Positions 43,676 through 51,877 of a DNA stretch of 64,000 nucleotides are shown here, piece after piece. Where the stretch lies: positions 80,280 to 144,279 of the forward strand of contig DLAJ01000010.1 of assembly GCA_002493905.1 (NCBI GenBank). The letters run 5' to 3'. This DNA comes from Lachnospiraceae bacterium UBA7050 (lineage in GTDB: Bacteria; Bacillota; Clostridia; Lachnospirales; Lachnospiraceae). A program made the translations under genes and the position numbers. Below the pieces are notes generated by a model. That model was not told the origin of the DNA. It saw only the letters and a list, made by a program, of their open reading frames with translations, and did no database searches. Within the stretch, counting starts at the first letter, position 1. Every line of letters begins with the position of its first letter.

Positions 43676-46651
43676 TTACCGTCCCATGATCTCACGAACC
43701 TGCGTAACCGACGGGATCAGATATTCTTTAATCACATTGCCGTCAGCATCAATATAGCCGAACTCTTCAAGCTTCCGCATTGTCTCCCTCGTGACAACTT
43801 TTGCCACGTCATCCACTCTGGAGCGAAGGTTCTTTCCCTGAACAACCACATCGTTGAACGCGTTGGAAAGCTCACGCTCCAGCATATAGCTTCCAAGCAG
43901 ACGGGGCGCTTCCAAAATATTTTCCGCCTGTTCCATAATCGTCTGTTTATGCTTCGTCGGATAGGGCAGTTCCCCGAACGCCTCCAGATTCGCAGTCGGC
44001 CATATGTACTCATCGCCATACATGATCTGCAGACGCTGTCCGAATTCCGCCTGAACCTCGGTGCTTGACCACCAGTCCATAAACTCCCATGCCTGCTGTT
44101 CTCTCTCATCATTGGAGTGGAACATGACCGTGCTCTCTGCGCCGCCGGACATATAGCGTTTGATCTCCCCGGTCTCCTTATCAACCACACCCGGAATCAG
44201 CGAAATCTCCCACGAGTTTGCGATTTCAGGAGCGGCGTTTAAGATCAGGTTATAAGAGTTAAAGTCCGCAATTCCGATCGGTAAATCTCCGTTTCTGAAA
44301 TGCTGGTAGAAGTTCGGGATATCCACCGGCATGTTATACAGGGTGAACAGCTCTGTGAGCTGCGTAAAGCCTTCAATCGTCTCTTCGCTGTCCACGGTCA
44401 CATCCAGCGCCGTTCTTCCGTACAGCGTGCCGTCGTTCTGGAAGATCAGCGGCGTCGTGCCATGGAAATTACGCATCACCAGCATGGAAGCTGTCGGATA
44501 ATAAATATTCAAGCCTCTCATCTGTAAGTCGGGCAGCATACCGATCATTTCATCAATCGTCTCCGGTGCTTCAAGCCCAAGCTTTTCTAAAATATCGGTA
44601 CGGCAGAACATGACATAGAAGTTCATCGTCTCGGGCAGGGAATAAAAGCCGTCACCGATTACGGAAGAAACCAAAATTCCCTCGCTGTACCTGCCAAACA
44701 CTTCCTGGTAGTTATCAAACTTCGTCAGATCGACAAGCGCGCCGCGGATGCCAAGCTCAAACGGTATGGAGTAGTTAATGCCTGTCGCAATATCGGGCGT
44801 ATCTCCCGACGCATTTGAAAGTACAAGCTTATTTGCATCCGTCATAATGGATAAATCCACTTCAATTCCGGTCTCGGCTGTAAACTGCTCATCAATCATC
44901 TTCTGCATGATCTCAACATACTGTCTCGGGCGGTTTACCCAGACCTGAATGTGGGACTCATCCGTATTGCTCGCCGAATAGGACTGCCCGAAGAACGAGT
45001 AAACAAACCTCTTCAGGGACATCCATATCCCTTCAAAGAAGTTCAGGCCTCTCGGCAGCTTCGCATCTTCCTGATAGAGATAAATTCTGTCGATCGCAAG
45101 GTTGTTGTCATTGATCAGGTCTATGAAATTGGCGATCTGTGTATTAATGGAATTCACGCTCGTGGAAAGCTCAGCCACACGGTAGATCAGTTCATTCGGC
45201 TCGTCTCCAAGGCTCTTTAACTGTTTTGCCGCAATGATCAGATACGCAAACGCCGCCACATCCTCAGGATCATTCACATCAACATACTGCGTCGCTACAT
45301 CCGCAACCTCGTAAAGGCCGTCCACCCAGCCATAAAGGCGGTCCTGCACGTCCGGAATATATCTTGTCAGCCTCAAATCCCTGTATTTATCCTTTTTGGT
45401 TCCGGCTACCTTTGTGACCTCCAGCGACAGATCATTGATACCACTCATGATCTCATCGACTTTCTCCAATGCGTATCTTAAAGGGTCCGCACTGATCGTA
45501 AGGGATATCGTATGCTGTCCTTCCTCTAAGTAAACGCTCAGGCGGTTATCGTCATCATCCGTTAAGGTCGTTGTTTTATACTTGGTCGTATATGTCATGG
45601 AATAATTGCGGAACGCCGCGTTCGGTATCTGCCCGTCAATGCGCCAGTCCACGAACACCGGAAAATCATTTTTTTCAGACTGCATATAATTCGTGCCGAT
45701 ATAATACCAGCCCGCATTTTCTACATGAAATTGATAGGTGATTTCCTGACCCGCCGTCTTAAAAGAATCCGCATCAACGGTATTTAATACCGTATCTTTC
45801 GCGGAAAGCGGAGATAGAGAAGAATTATACTCGCCGGTCGCATGAATTGCGGAATCGTTGCGGGCATAGAAATCTTCTCCCTGAATCGTAATGAGCGCGC
45901 TTCCCTCCGCTTTCTGTGAACCGGTGTATTCCGGAACGCTCTGCGGTGCGGAAAGCGTGATATTTCCAAAAAGGAACGTACCTTCGCTGACTGTAAATGT
46001 CAAAGTATGTTCTCCCTCTGCCAGCTCCACAAGCAGCGGATCGGAGTAGCGGTAGCTCGCATCCATCAGATACTTGCTCTCCCACTGTATTTTTTTATCA
46101 GGAAGCGACACGATCTCATTTCCATAGCGGTCAACCTCCACTTCCTCCTCTGAAACCCATGTCGTCTCAAAGGTGAGGTTTCTCGTCTCATAAAAAGGAA
46201 AATCCCCGTCCACCATCATCGCAAATTCAATCGGCAGGATCGAGCTGTCATAGGAAAGATAATCAAACCCCATCCAGTAAAGCCCTGTCTGCGGTACCGT
46301 AATCGTCACGCTGATCATATCCCCGCCGTGCAGGTCAACGACGCCATTATCATAACCCCTGTTATCCGCCGCAAGCTTATCGCTGTAAGCTTCATCCAGA
46401 ATCTCATCCATCGCATAGCGAATCTGTCCGCCGCTGTATACCGGTGCCGTGTAATCTGCGCTGATCTTCGTATAGCTGGACGTCAGTCTCTCCACGCTGA
46501 AGGTTTCTCCCGCCGCGGACGTCTCTGTAAGACCGGCCGTATCCTCATTTGCTGCAGATACCTGCGGCATCTCTCCGGTCTGCGCCCCCTCAAGCGTGAT
46601 AACTGCCGCCAACACAAGCGCTGCAATTCTTTTCCATTCCCTCCGTGCCAT
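43676..46651 (-). CDS. Large solute-binding protein fused to duplicated N-terminal beta domains
   Basis: About 991 residues. Signal peptide (MARREWKRIAALVLAAV...) without a lipobox Cys; beta domain A (about 70-235) and beta domain B (about 250-415), which look like an internal duplication (GLYWMGFDYL at about 123 versus GWYYIGTNYM at about 314, each followed by a VDG/IDG strand and a Tyr-rich strand); a helical segment (about 420-555); then an extracellular solute-binding domain (about 565-990, IQVWVNRPRQYVEIMQKMIDEQF...). The start at 46651 has GGAGG 5 nt upstream; a longer frame to 46732 runs through an intergenic repeat. First gene of the composite transporter operon. The beta domains may hold polymer while the lobes take oligosaccharides (inference). 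Confidence 0.87.
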   Translation of the reverse strand: MARREWKRIAALVLAAVITLEGAQTGEMPQVSAANEDTAGLTETSAAGETFSVERLTSSYTKISADYTAPVYSGGQIRYAMDEILDEAYSDKLAADNRGYDNGVVDLHGGDMISVTITVPQTGLYWMGFDYLSYDSSILPIEFAMMVDGDFPFYETRNLTFETTWVSEEEVEVDRYGNEIVSLPDKKIQWESKYLMDASYRYSDPLLVELAEGEHTLTFTVSEGTFLFGNITLSAPQSVPEYTGSQKAEGSALITIQGEDFYARNDSAIHATGEYNSSLSPLSAKDTVLNTVDADSFKTAGQEITYQFHVENAGWYYIGTNYMQSEKNDFPVFVDWRIDGQIPNAAFRNYSMTYTTKYKTTTLTDDDDNRLSVYLEEGQHTISLTISADPLRYALEKVDEIMSGINDLSLEVTKVAGTKKDKYRDLRLTRYIPDVQDRLYGWVDGLYEVADVATQYVDVNDPEDVAAFAYLIIAAKQLKSLGDEPNELIYRVAELSTSVNSINTQIANFIDLINDNNLAIDRIYLYQEDAKLPRGLNFFEGIWMSLKRFVYSFFGQSYSASNTDESHIQVWVNRPRQYVEIMQKMIDEQFTAETGIEVDLSIMTDANKLVLSNASGDTPDIATGINYSIPFELGIRGALVDLTKFDNYQEVFGRYSEGILVSSVIGDGFYSLPETMNFYVMFCRTDILEKLGLEAPETIDEMIGMLPDLQMRGLNIYYPTASMLVMRNFHGTTPLIFQNDGTLYGRTALDVTVDSEETIEGFTQLTELFTLYNMPVDIPNFYQHFRNGDLPIGIADFNSYNLILNAAPEIANSWEISLIPGVVDKETGEIKRYMSGGAESTVMFHSNDEREQQAWEFMDWWSSTEVQAEFGQRLQIMYGDEYIWPTANLEAFGELPYPTKHKQTIMEQAENILEAPRLLGSYMLERELSNAFNDVVVQGKNLRSRVDDVAKVVTRETMRKLEEFGYIDADGNVIKEYLIPSVTQVREIMGR

Positions 46652-46676
46652 ACGAGCCTCCTTACTGTGGACCTTT

Positions 46677-46800
46677 CGTTTTATTCCCGCGGGCAATGAG
46701 CCTGGCGCCGTGCCTGCACGGGCATTTGGCAAATGCCGCAGGGCAATTCCCCGCCCTTAGACGTTTCAAATTCCATCCCCCGCTGCCTGCGGCGGGGTTA
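46677..46800 (-). repeat. Interspersed intergenic repeat, copy C, with GC-rich hairpins
   Basis: The minus strand contains GGCTCATTGCCCGCGGG then AATAAAACG (46677-46705), matching copies A and B, preceded by GCC-rich hairpin sequence and a CCCCGC/GCGGGG hairpin at 46777-46797. It lies in the leader region of the large binding-protein gene. Confidence 0.65.
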
Positions 46801-46842
46801 TTGACTGTGTATCGGAATCCTTATGATCCCATAACAACCCCA

Positions 46843-46881
46843 AGAGTATTTCGGGTAATCGAAGATTACCCGAAATACTCT
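46843..46881. terminator. Perfect 18-bp hairpin between abfA and the transporter operon
   Basis: AGAGTATTTCGGGTAATC (46843-46860) and its exact complement (46864-46881) flank GAA. It lies about 90 nt after the abfA stop on the minus strand. No T-run follows, so it may act as a processing or stability element as well as a terminator. A perfect 22-bp palindrome centred on CACGTG adjoins it at 46882-46903. Confidence 0.7.
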
Positions 46882-46968
46882 AAAGAAAACACGTGTTTTC
46901 TTTGTTTTCCCATATTTCTGAAAACCATTCTGAGCTTCCCGCCCAAAAACAGCTCTATATCGGTGATG

Positions 46969-48474
46969 CTATTCTGCCTCGACCTCCAGATGCAGCACGC
47001 TGCATGCCGGGATCGTAAACACAAGGCGGTCTCCCTTCACTTTGCACCCCTCAAAGGATTCGGTATGTACCGCATCAGGATTTTCAAACGTATTATGGGC
47101 ATGCATTTCATTCGTCAGGATCGTTCCCCGCACTCCTTTGATCTGCGTGTCTGCGAGAATGCTCTCCACTTCGTAATCCTTTTCCGCAGAAAGATTATTG
47201 ATCGTAATATGAATCTTTCCGTCTCTGCCGAGCGATACGGACTCATTCAGGTTCGGAACCTTGTACTCATCCTCAAGCCCGATCGTCTCTGTCTCCATAT
47301 GGCTGTCTAACAGTTCCGCGTCCTGATGGCACTGATACATATGGAACACATGATAAGTCGGCGTTAAGATCATTTTTTCGCCCTCCGTCAGGATGACTGC
47401 CTGAAGGACATTTACCATCTGCGCAATATTTGCCATCTTTACCCTGTCACAGTGCTTATTGAACACATTTAAGTTAATGCCCGCTACAAGCGCATCACGC
47501 ATCGTGTTCTGCTGGTAAAGGAAGCCCGGATTGGTACCCGGTTCACAGGTATACCACGTTCCCCACTCATCCACGATCAACCCGACCTTATGCTCCTTGT
47601 CATATTTGTCCATGATCGCAGCATGATGCTTGATCAGTTCTTCTATGTATAAGGTCTTGCTCAGCGTTTTATACCAGACCTTCTCATCAAAATCGAGCGC
47701 GCTTCCCTTGGTCTGCCATCCCTCAGGATGCGTATAATAGTGAAGCGAAAGTCCATCCATAAAACCGTGCAGCTCTTTCGGTGCACGGAACGCGGTTTTC
47801 ATCACGCCGTCCGTCCATTCGTAGTCATCAACATTCGGTCCGCAGCACACTTTGAAGATATGCTTGTCGGAACGATAGTTACGCACATACGTCTGATATC
47901 TCCTGTAAAGATTTGCGTAATACTCCGGCGTCATATTACCGCCGCAGCCCCAGTTCTCATTGCCTACGCCAAAATAATCCACGTCCCACGGCTCTTTGCT
48001 TCCGTTCGCCGCCCTTAAGTCCGCCATCGGAGAAACGCCTTCAAAAGTCATGTACTCAACCCACTCGCTCATCTCCTGTACGGTTCCGCTGCCAACATTC
48101 CCGTTGACATAGGTCTTGCAGCCGAGCTGCCTGCACAGTTCCATAAATTCATGCGTACCAAAGCTGTTGTCCTCCACGACGCCGCCCCAGTGCGTATTGA
48201 TCATCTTCTTTCTTTTCTCTTTCGGTCCGATGCCGTCCATCCAGTGGTACTCGTCGGCAAAGCACCCGCCCGGCCAGCGCAGAACCGGAATATGCATATC
48301 CTTCAGTGCTTCCACAACATCGTTTCTCATGCCGTTTGTATTTGGGATGTCTGAATTCTCCCCTACATAAATCCCCTCATAAATACATCTTCCGAGATGT
48401 TCCGAAAAATGCCCCTGAAGTTCCGCGTTGATGTGTCCCTTCTGATTCTTCGGGTTAATGTAAAGCTTAAACAT
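46969..48474 (-). CDS. abfA: Alpha-L-arabinofuranosidase, glycoside hydrolase family 51
   Basis: 501 residues, the standard GH51 length, with a TIM barrel and C-terminal beta-sandwich. Acid/base Glu173 in GVGNENWG and nucleophile Glu303 in IVDEWGTW; the substrate loop LRWPGGCFADEYHWMDGIGP is present. No signal peptide, so it releases terminal L-arabinofuranose from imported arabino-oligosaccharides in the cytosol. GGAGG precedes the ATG. It is divergent from the ArsR-type regulator across a 476-bp control region and heads the sugar locus. Confidence 0.96.
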   Translation of the reverse strand: MFKLYINPKNQKGHINAELQGHFSEHLGRCIYEGIYVGENSDIPNTNGMRNDVVEALKDMHIPVLRWPGGCFADEYHWMDGIGPKEKRKKMINTHWGGVVEDNSFGTHEFMELCRQLGCKTYVNGNVGSGTVQEMSEWVEYMTFEGVSPMADLRAANGSKEPWDVDYFGVGNENWGCGGNMTPEYYANLYRRYQTYVRNYRSDKHIFKVCCGPNVDDYEWTDGVMKTAFRAPKELHGFMDGLSLHYYTHPEGWQTKGSALDFDEKVWYKTLSKTLYIEELIKHHAAIMDKYDKEHKVGLIVDEWGTWYTCEPGTNPGFLYQQNTMRDALVAGINLNVFNKHCDRVKMANIAQMVNVLQAVILTEGEKMILTPTYHVFHMYQCHQDAELLDSHMETETIGLEDEYKVPNLNESVSLGRDGKIHITINNLSAEKDYEVESILADTQIKGVRGTILTNEMHAHNTFENPDAVHTESFEGCKVKGDRLVFTIPACSVLHLEVEAE

Positions 48475-48553
48475 ATTAGTCTCCTCCGCTCTTTTCTTTC
48501 ATTCCCCCTCTTCCTCCGCACATCACCCTATAGTACCACCTACTGGATAATAT

Positions 48554-48892
48554 GCTTAACAGAAGACGGTTTTTACAACTTTTTCTATACAGGTTGCACC
48601 TTTGTTTCAGCGAACATTTGAATATTGGCTCAATTATATGTTACTTAAACGATTACTTTGCCCTTTTGTTTCGTTTTTCGCTTAACTTTTTCTTTTTTTG
48701 CTTAACTATACCAGTAACTTACCATACAGGAAGGAGAAAATCAATAATCATATTGCCTTTTTGGCATAAAAAATTGCCGTTCTTTTTTGTGCATTTTTAC
48801 TATTGTTTTTAGTATTTTTTAGTGATTTCATCATTTTTTAACTTTTAGCTTATTTTGGCTAAAAATGCGCTTTAATTTCCTATTGACTTAAC
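48554..48892. promoter_or_regulatory. Control region between abfA and the ArsR-type regulator with GCTTAAC repeats
   Basis: The 48475-48950 gap is AT-rich. GCTTAAC occurs at 48554, 48680 and 48700 and ACTTAAC at 48886 (all plus strand). The pair at 48680/48700 is exactly 20 bp apart, two helical turns, each followed by a pyrimidine tract. These are candidate half-sites for the regulator (inference). No riboswitch or small gene was recognised. Confidence 0.45.
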
Positions 48893-48911
48893 CTTTTTCT
48901 TTCATTATACT
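48883..48911 (+). promoter_or_regulatory. Promoter of the ArsR-type regulator gene
   Basis: TTGACT (48883-48888), 17-nt spacer, TATACT (48906-48911). The -35 overlaps an ACTTAAC element (48886-48892), consistent with autoregulation. Confidence 0.7.
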
Positions 48912-48950
48912 TTCATTATAATAAGCTTGAATCACAAGCAGGAGGCAGTT

Positions 48951-49877
48951 ATGTTATACATGCATTCTTTGCAGGAGGCAGAGGAAATCTTCAAAGCGCT
49001 TAGCACCCCCATGCGCCTGCGTATTATGGAACTCATCTACGATAACGACCATCTGAGCATGAACGACCTTGCCGAAGCGCTTGGTCTTACAAACAGCGCC
49101 ATTTCCCTTCATGTCGGCAAGCTGGAAAGCGCAGGACTGGTCAAGATACAGACAACCTCCGGCAAACGCGGCATCATGAAGCTGGTCCGCCCCAAATACA
49201 GCCGCCTGATCGTGGATCTCGCGCCGCAGGCCGCTGCGCGCGCATGCTATCAGGATGATATTGCCGTCGGCCAATACACCTATGCGGATGTCCATCCGAC
49301 CTGCGGACTTGCCACGGCTAACAGCATCATCGGAGAATTAGACGACCCCCGCGTGTTTTCTTACCCCGAACGGTTTAAGGCGGGCATCTTATGGATCGGC
49401 TGGGGCAGCGTCACTTACAATCTGCCAAACCGGCTCCGCGCCGGACAGACTCTGACAGAGCTGCAGATCTCATTTGAAATTTCGTCAGAATGTCCGGAAA
49501 ACAATGACGACTATCCGAGTGATATTCATTTTGAGATCAACGATATTTCCGTCGGAACATGGATCAGCCCCGGAGATTACGGTTCACGCAGGGGCATGCT
49601 TTCCCCCCAATGGTGGCCGGAGCTCTTAAATCAATACGGTCTTTTGAAAACCCTGATCATCAATCACGGCGGGACTTTCATTGACGGCACGCACGAAATA
49701 TCCGATGTGACGATCGACGATCTCCATATTGACTATAACAGCAGCATTGACTTGAAATTTTCCGTGCCGAAGGATACTTCAAACTGCGGCGGCATGACGT
49801 TGTTCGGAAATGAGTTTGGGGACTATAATCAGAGCATCCGCGTGAAAGCGTATTATGAAGATGTGAGTGAATCGTAA
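48951..49877 (+). CDS. ArsR-type winged-helix regulator with large C-terminal domain
   Basis: 308 residues. Residues about 1-85 form an ArsR-like winged helix (EEIFKALSTPMRLRIMELIYDNDHLSMNDLAEALGLTNSAISLHVGKLESAGLVKIQ). Unlike metal-sensing ArsR proteins it lacks a CxC metal site and has about 220 more residues, a beta-rich region with repeated Asp/Tyr/Trp motifs (ILWIGWGSVTYNLPN, DIHFEINDISVGTWISPGDYGSRRG) that looks like a sugar- or ligand-binding sandwich. AGGAGG precedes the ATG at 48951. Divergent from abfA, it is the likely regulator of the locus. Confidence 0.85.
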   Translation: MLYMHSLQEAEEIFKALSTPMRLRIMELIYDNDHLSMNDLAEALGLTNSAISLHVGKLESAGLVKIQTTSGKRGIMKLVRPKYSRLIVDLAPQAAARACYQDDIAVGQYTYADVHPTCGLATANSIIGELDDPRVFSYPERFKAGILWIGWGSVTYNLPNRLRAGQTLTELQISFEISSECPENNDDYPSDIHFEINDISVGTWISPGDYGSRRGMLSPQWWPELLNQYGLLKTLIINHGGTFIDGTHEISDVTIDDLHIDYNSSIDLKFSVPKDTSNCGGMTLFGNEFGDYNQSIRVKAYYEDVSES

Positions 49878-49912
49878 AAAAAGACCTCCGCCTAAAGCGG
49901 AAGTCTTTTTAT
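49876..49912 (+). terminator. Terminator after the ArsR-type regulator
   Basis: AAAAGAC-C-TCCGC, loop CTAAA, GCGGA-A-GTCTTTTT; a stem with one opposed mismatch and T-run immediately after the stop codon. Confidence 0.88.
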
Positions 49913-49965
49913 TTTAGCTCTTAAAAAAATACGTGCCAATCTATTTTAGAATATTTTGACGCCCC

Positions 49966-50991
49966 TTACAGGATCGTTTTTACCCAGCCTTCCGGCGCTT
50001 CGATCCGTCCCATCTGGATGCCCGTCAAGGTATCATACAGCTTCTGGATCGTCTCTCCCATGCGCTCCATGCCGCTCGGGAAACAGATTTCTTTTCCATG
50101 ATCATTGATCTTGCCGACCGGGGAGATCACTGCCGCCGTCCCGCACAGTCCGCACTCCGCAAATTCAGGCACTTCCTCAAAGAATACCTCGCGCTCCTCC
50201 ACCTGCATATGGAGATAGTGCTCCGCCACATACAGCAGCGACCGCCTCGTGATAGAGGGAAGAATGCTGTTCGATTTCGGCGTCACAAGTTTCCCGTCCT
50301 TCGTGATAAAAATAATATTTGCTCCGCCCGTCTCCTCGACTTTCGTCCTCGTCTTCGGGTCCAGATACATGTTTTCGGCAAATCCCGCCCTGTGCGCCTC
50401 CATAATCGGGTGTAAGCTCATCGCATAGTTCAAACCTGCCTTGATATTGCCCGTACCGTTCGGCGCTGCGCGGTCAAAATCAGAAATGCGGATCGTCAGC
50501 GGTTTTGCACCGCCCTGAAAGTAAGGGCCGACGGGCGTCACAAAAATGCGGAACTGATATTCCTCCGCAGGCTTCACACCGATGACCGGATTCGTTCCCA
50601 TCATATACGGACGGATATAGAGCGTCGCACCGGTACCGTAAGGCGGAACCCACGCGGCGTTTGCCCGTACAACCTCACAAACCGCCTCTACAAACTTATC
50701 CTCCGGAAATACCGGCATCTCCAGCCGCTTCGCCGTATCCGCCATGCGCTTTGCATTCATATCGGGACGGAAACAGACAATATGTCCGTCCTCCGTTGTA
50801 TACGCTTTTAAGCCCTCAAAGCAGGTCTGCGCATACTGGAATACACACGCACACTCATTTAATACGACGTCCGCGTCGTCCACAAGCTTTCCTTCATCCC
50901 ACGCGCCGCCTTTATATTCGGCAACATAGCGCTTGTCTGTTTTATGATAGGCAAAACCGATATTTGCCCAGTCTAAATCCTTTTTTTCCAT
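49966..50991 (-). CDS. ilvE: Branched-chain-amino-acid aminotransferase
   Basis: 341-residue fold-type IV PLP enzyme interconverting Leu/Ile/Val and their 2-oxo acids. The N-terminus (DLDWANIGFAYHKTDKRYVAEYKGG) is of the BCAT/eukaryote-like class; PLP-lysine region NIKAGLNYA, then EETGGANIIFI and ECGLCGTAAVISPVG near the C-terminus. The ATG at 50991 gives the standard length; AAGGAG is 11 nt upstream and an upstream TTG at 51018 is unlikely. Single-gene unit convergent with the regulator gene's terminator. Confidence 0.95.
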   Translation of the reverse strand: MEKKDLDWANIGFAYHKTDKRYVAEYKGGAWDEGKLVDDADVVLNECACVFQYAQTCFEGLKAYTTEDGHIVCFRPDMNAKRMADTAKRLEMPVFPEDKFVEAVCEVVRANAAWVPPYGTGATLYIRPYMMGTNPVIGVKPAEEYQFRIFVTPVGPYFQGGAKPLTIRISDFDRAAPNGTGNIKAGLNYAMSLHPIMEAHRAGFAENMYLDPKTRTKVEETGGANIIFITKDGKLVTPKSNSILPSITRRSLLYVAEHYLHMQVEEREVFFEEVPEFAECGLCGTAAVISPVGKINDHGKEICFPSGMERMGETIQKLYDTLTGIQMGRIEAPEGWVKTIL

Positions 50992-51186
50992 AGTCTGTCC
51001 GACTCCTTTCCACACCAAACAAATCCGTTCCTTGCGAAACGCACAAATAAATATTAGGAATGCTTTTGTCCCTTTCTCATATTAGTATAGTTATTTCTTT
51101 TTTTCAATATCGGATTTACCAAAATCTGCTTTCTTTTGCCCTGAATGAAGTTAAAAAAAGAACTAATGGATTTTTTGTCCCGTACG

Positions 51187-51195
51187 TGAGATAAT
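51187..51195 (+). promoter_or_regulatory. Extended -10 promoter of the thioredoxin gene
   Basis: TGAGATAAT, a TGN-extended -10, about 60 nt before the ATG. The -35 region is weak. Confidence 0.45.
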
Positions 51196-51254
51196 AGAAC
51201 AGATAGATTTTTATGGACAGACTGCCGGCTGGCAGTCAGAAACGGAGGGTAATT

Positions 51255-51563
51255 ATGGCTAAAATAGTCAATACAGCAGATTTTGATCAAACCGTCTTAC
51301 AGTCGGACAAGCCCGTGCTTGTGGATTTTTTCGCAACGTGGTGCGGTCCCTGCAGCATGATGGCGCCGGTTCTTACCGAGCTTTCCGAAACCTACAATAC
51401 GTTTGATGTCGTAAAAGTGGATATTGATGAATCCATGCCGCTTGCAGAGCGCTACGGCGTCATGTCCGTCCCGACGTTCGTCGCATTTAAGAACGGCGCA
51501 GAAATTGGCAGAACCGTCGGCGTGCAGCCAAAAGAGGCGCTCCTCAAGCTGCTGGCATTATAA
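51255..51563 (+). CDS. trxA: Thioredoxin
   Basis: 102-residue disulfide reductase of the cytosol. The active site WCGPC (in FFATWCGPCSMMAPVL) and the cis-Pro loop (VMSVPTFVAF) are intact, and length is standard. The start at 51255 has CGGAGGG 6 nt upstream. Single-gene unit with its own promoter. No thioredoxin reductase lies nearby. Confidence 0.95.
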   Translation: MAKIVNTADFDQTVLQSDKPVLVDFFATWCGPCSMMAPVLTELSETYNTFDVVKVDIDESMPLAERYGVMSVPTFVAFKNGAEIGRTVGVQPKEALLKLLAL

Positions 51564-51641
51564 CAGCCGCCGGACACTGCGCGGCATGAACGCCTCTTAA
51601 ACGCATTCTTATGCGCTTTCCGCATTGGGCAGTTCCCGCCC

Positions 51642-51737
51642 GCAAAAAAAGAAACCGGAACAAACGGAATCCTTACGCTCCCTGTCAGGTCTTAGGGAAA
51701 CGCGCCAGTTTCTGCTTTGTCCGGTTTCTTTTTGCTC
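51642..51737. other. Structured intergenic region with long-range inverted repeat
   Basis: GCAAAAAAAGAAACCGGAA (from 51642) can pair with TCCGGTTTCTTTTTGC (to about 51735), enclosing about 50 nt with an inner TCCCT/AGGGA stem. It follows the thioredoxin gene and ends in T-rich sequence, so it could be a terminator with a large loop or part of a small RNA. The remainder of the 51564-51877 gap has no convincing gene. Confidence 0.45.
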
Positions 51738-51877
51738 TGATTTCTTGCTCTATTTTTTTGCTATGTTTTTTTGCTCCGGTTTCTTTTTATCTGCTTTTTA
51801 TCCGGCTGCCTTTTTGTCCAGTCTTTTTTCGTGGAATGATCGGATCGCTTTTCCGGCGGACCGCACTGCCTTACCCG

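Noticed and set aside
46652..46732. 27-residue N-terminal extension of the large binding protein
   Set aside because: It reads through the interspersed repeat, has no ribosome site and precedes a proper signal peptide that has GGAGG at the right distance.
46677..46800. Riboswitch upstream of the binding-protein gene
   Set aside because: The hairpins match an interspersed repeat found in other gaps; no known aptamer pattern was recognised.
51054..51290. 78-codon open frame on the minus strand between ilvE and trxA
   Set aside because: It lies over the trxA promoter and start, has low-complexity Asn/Lys/Ser composition, and no family resemblance.
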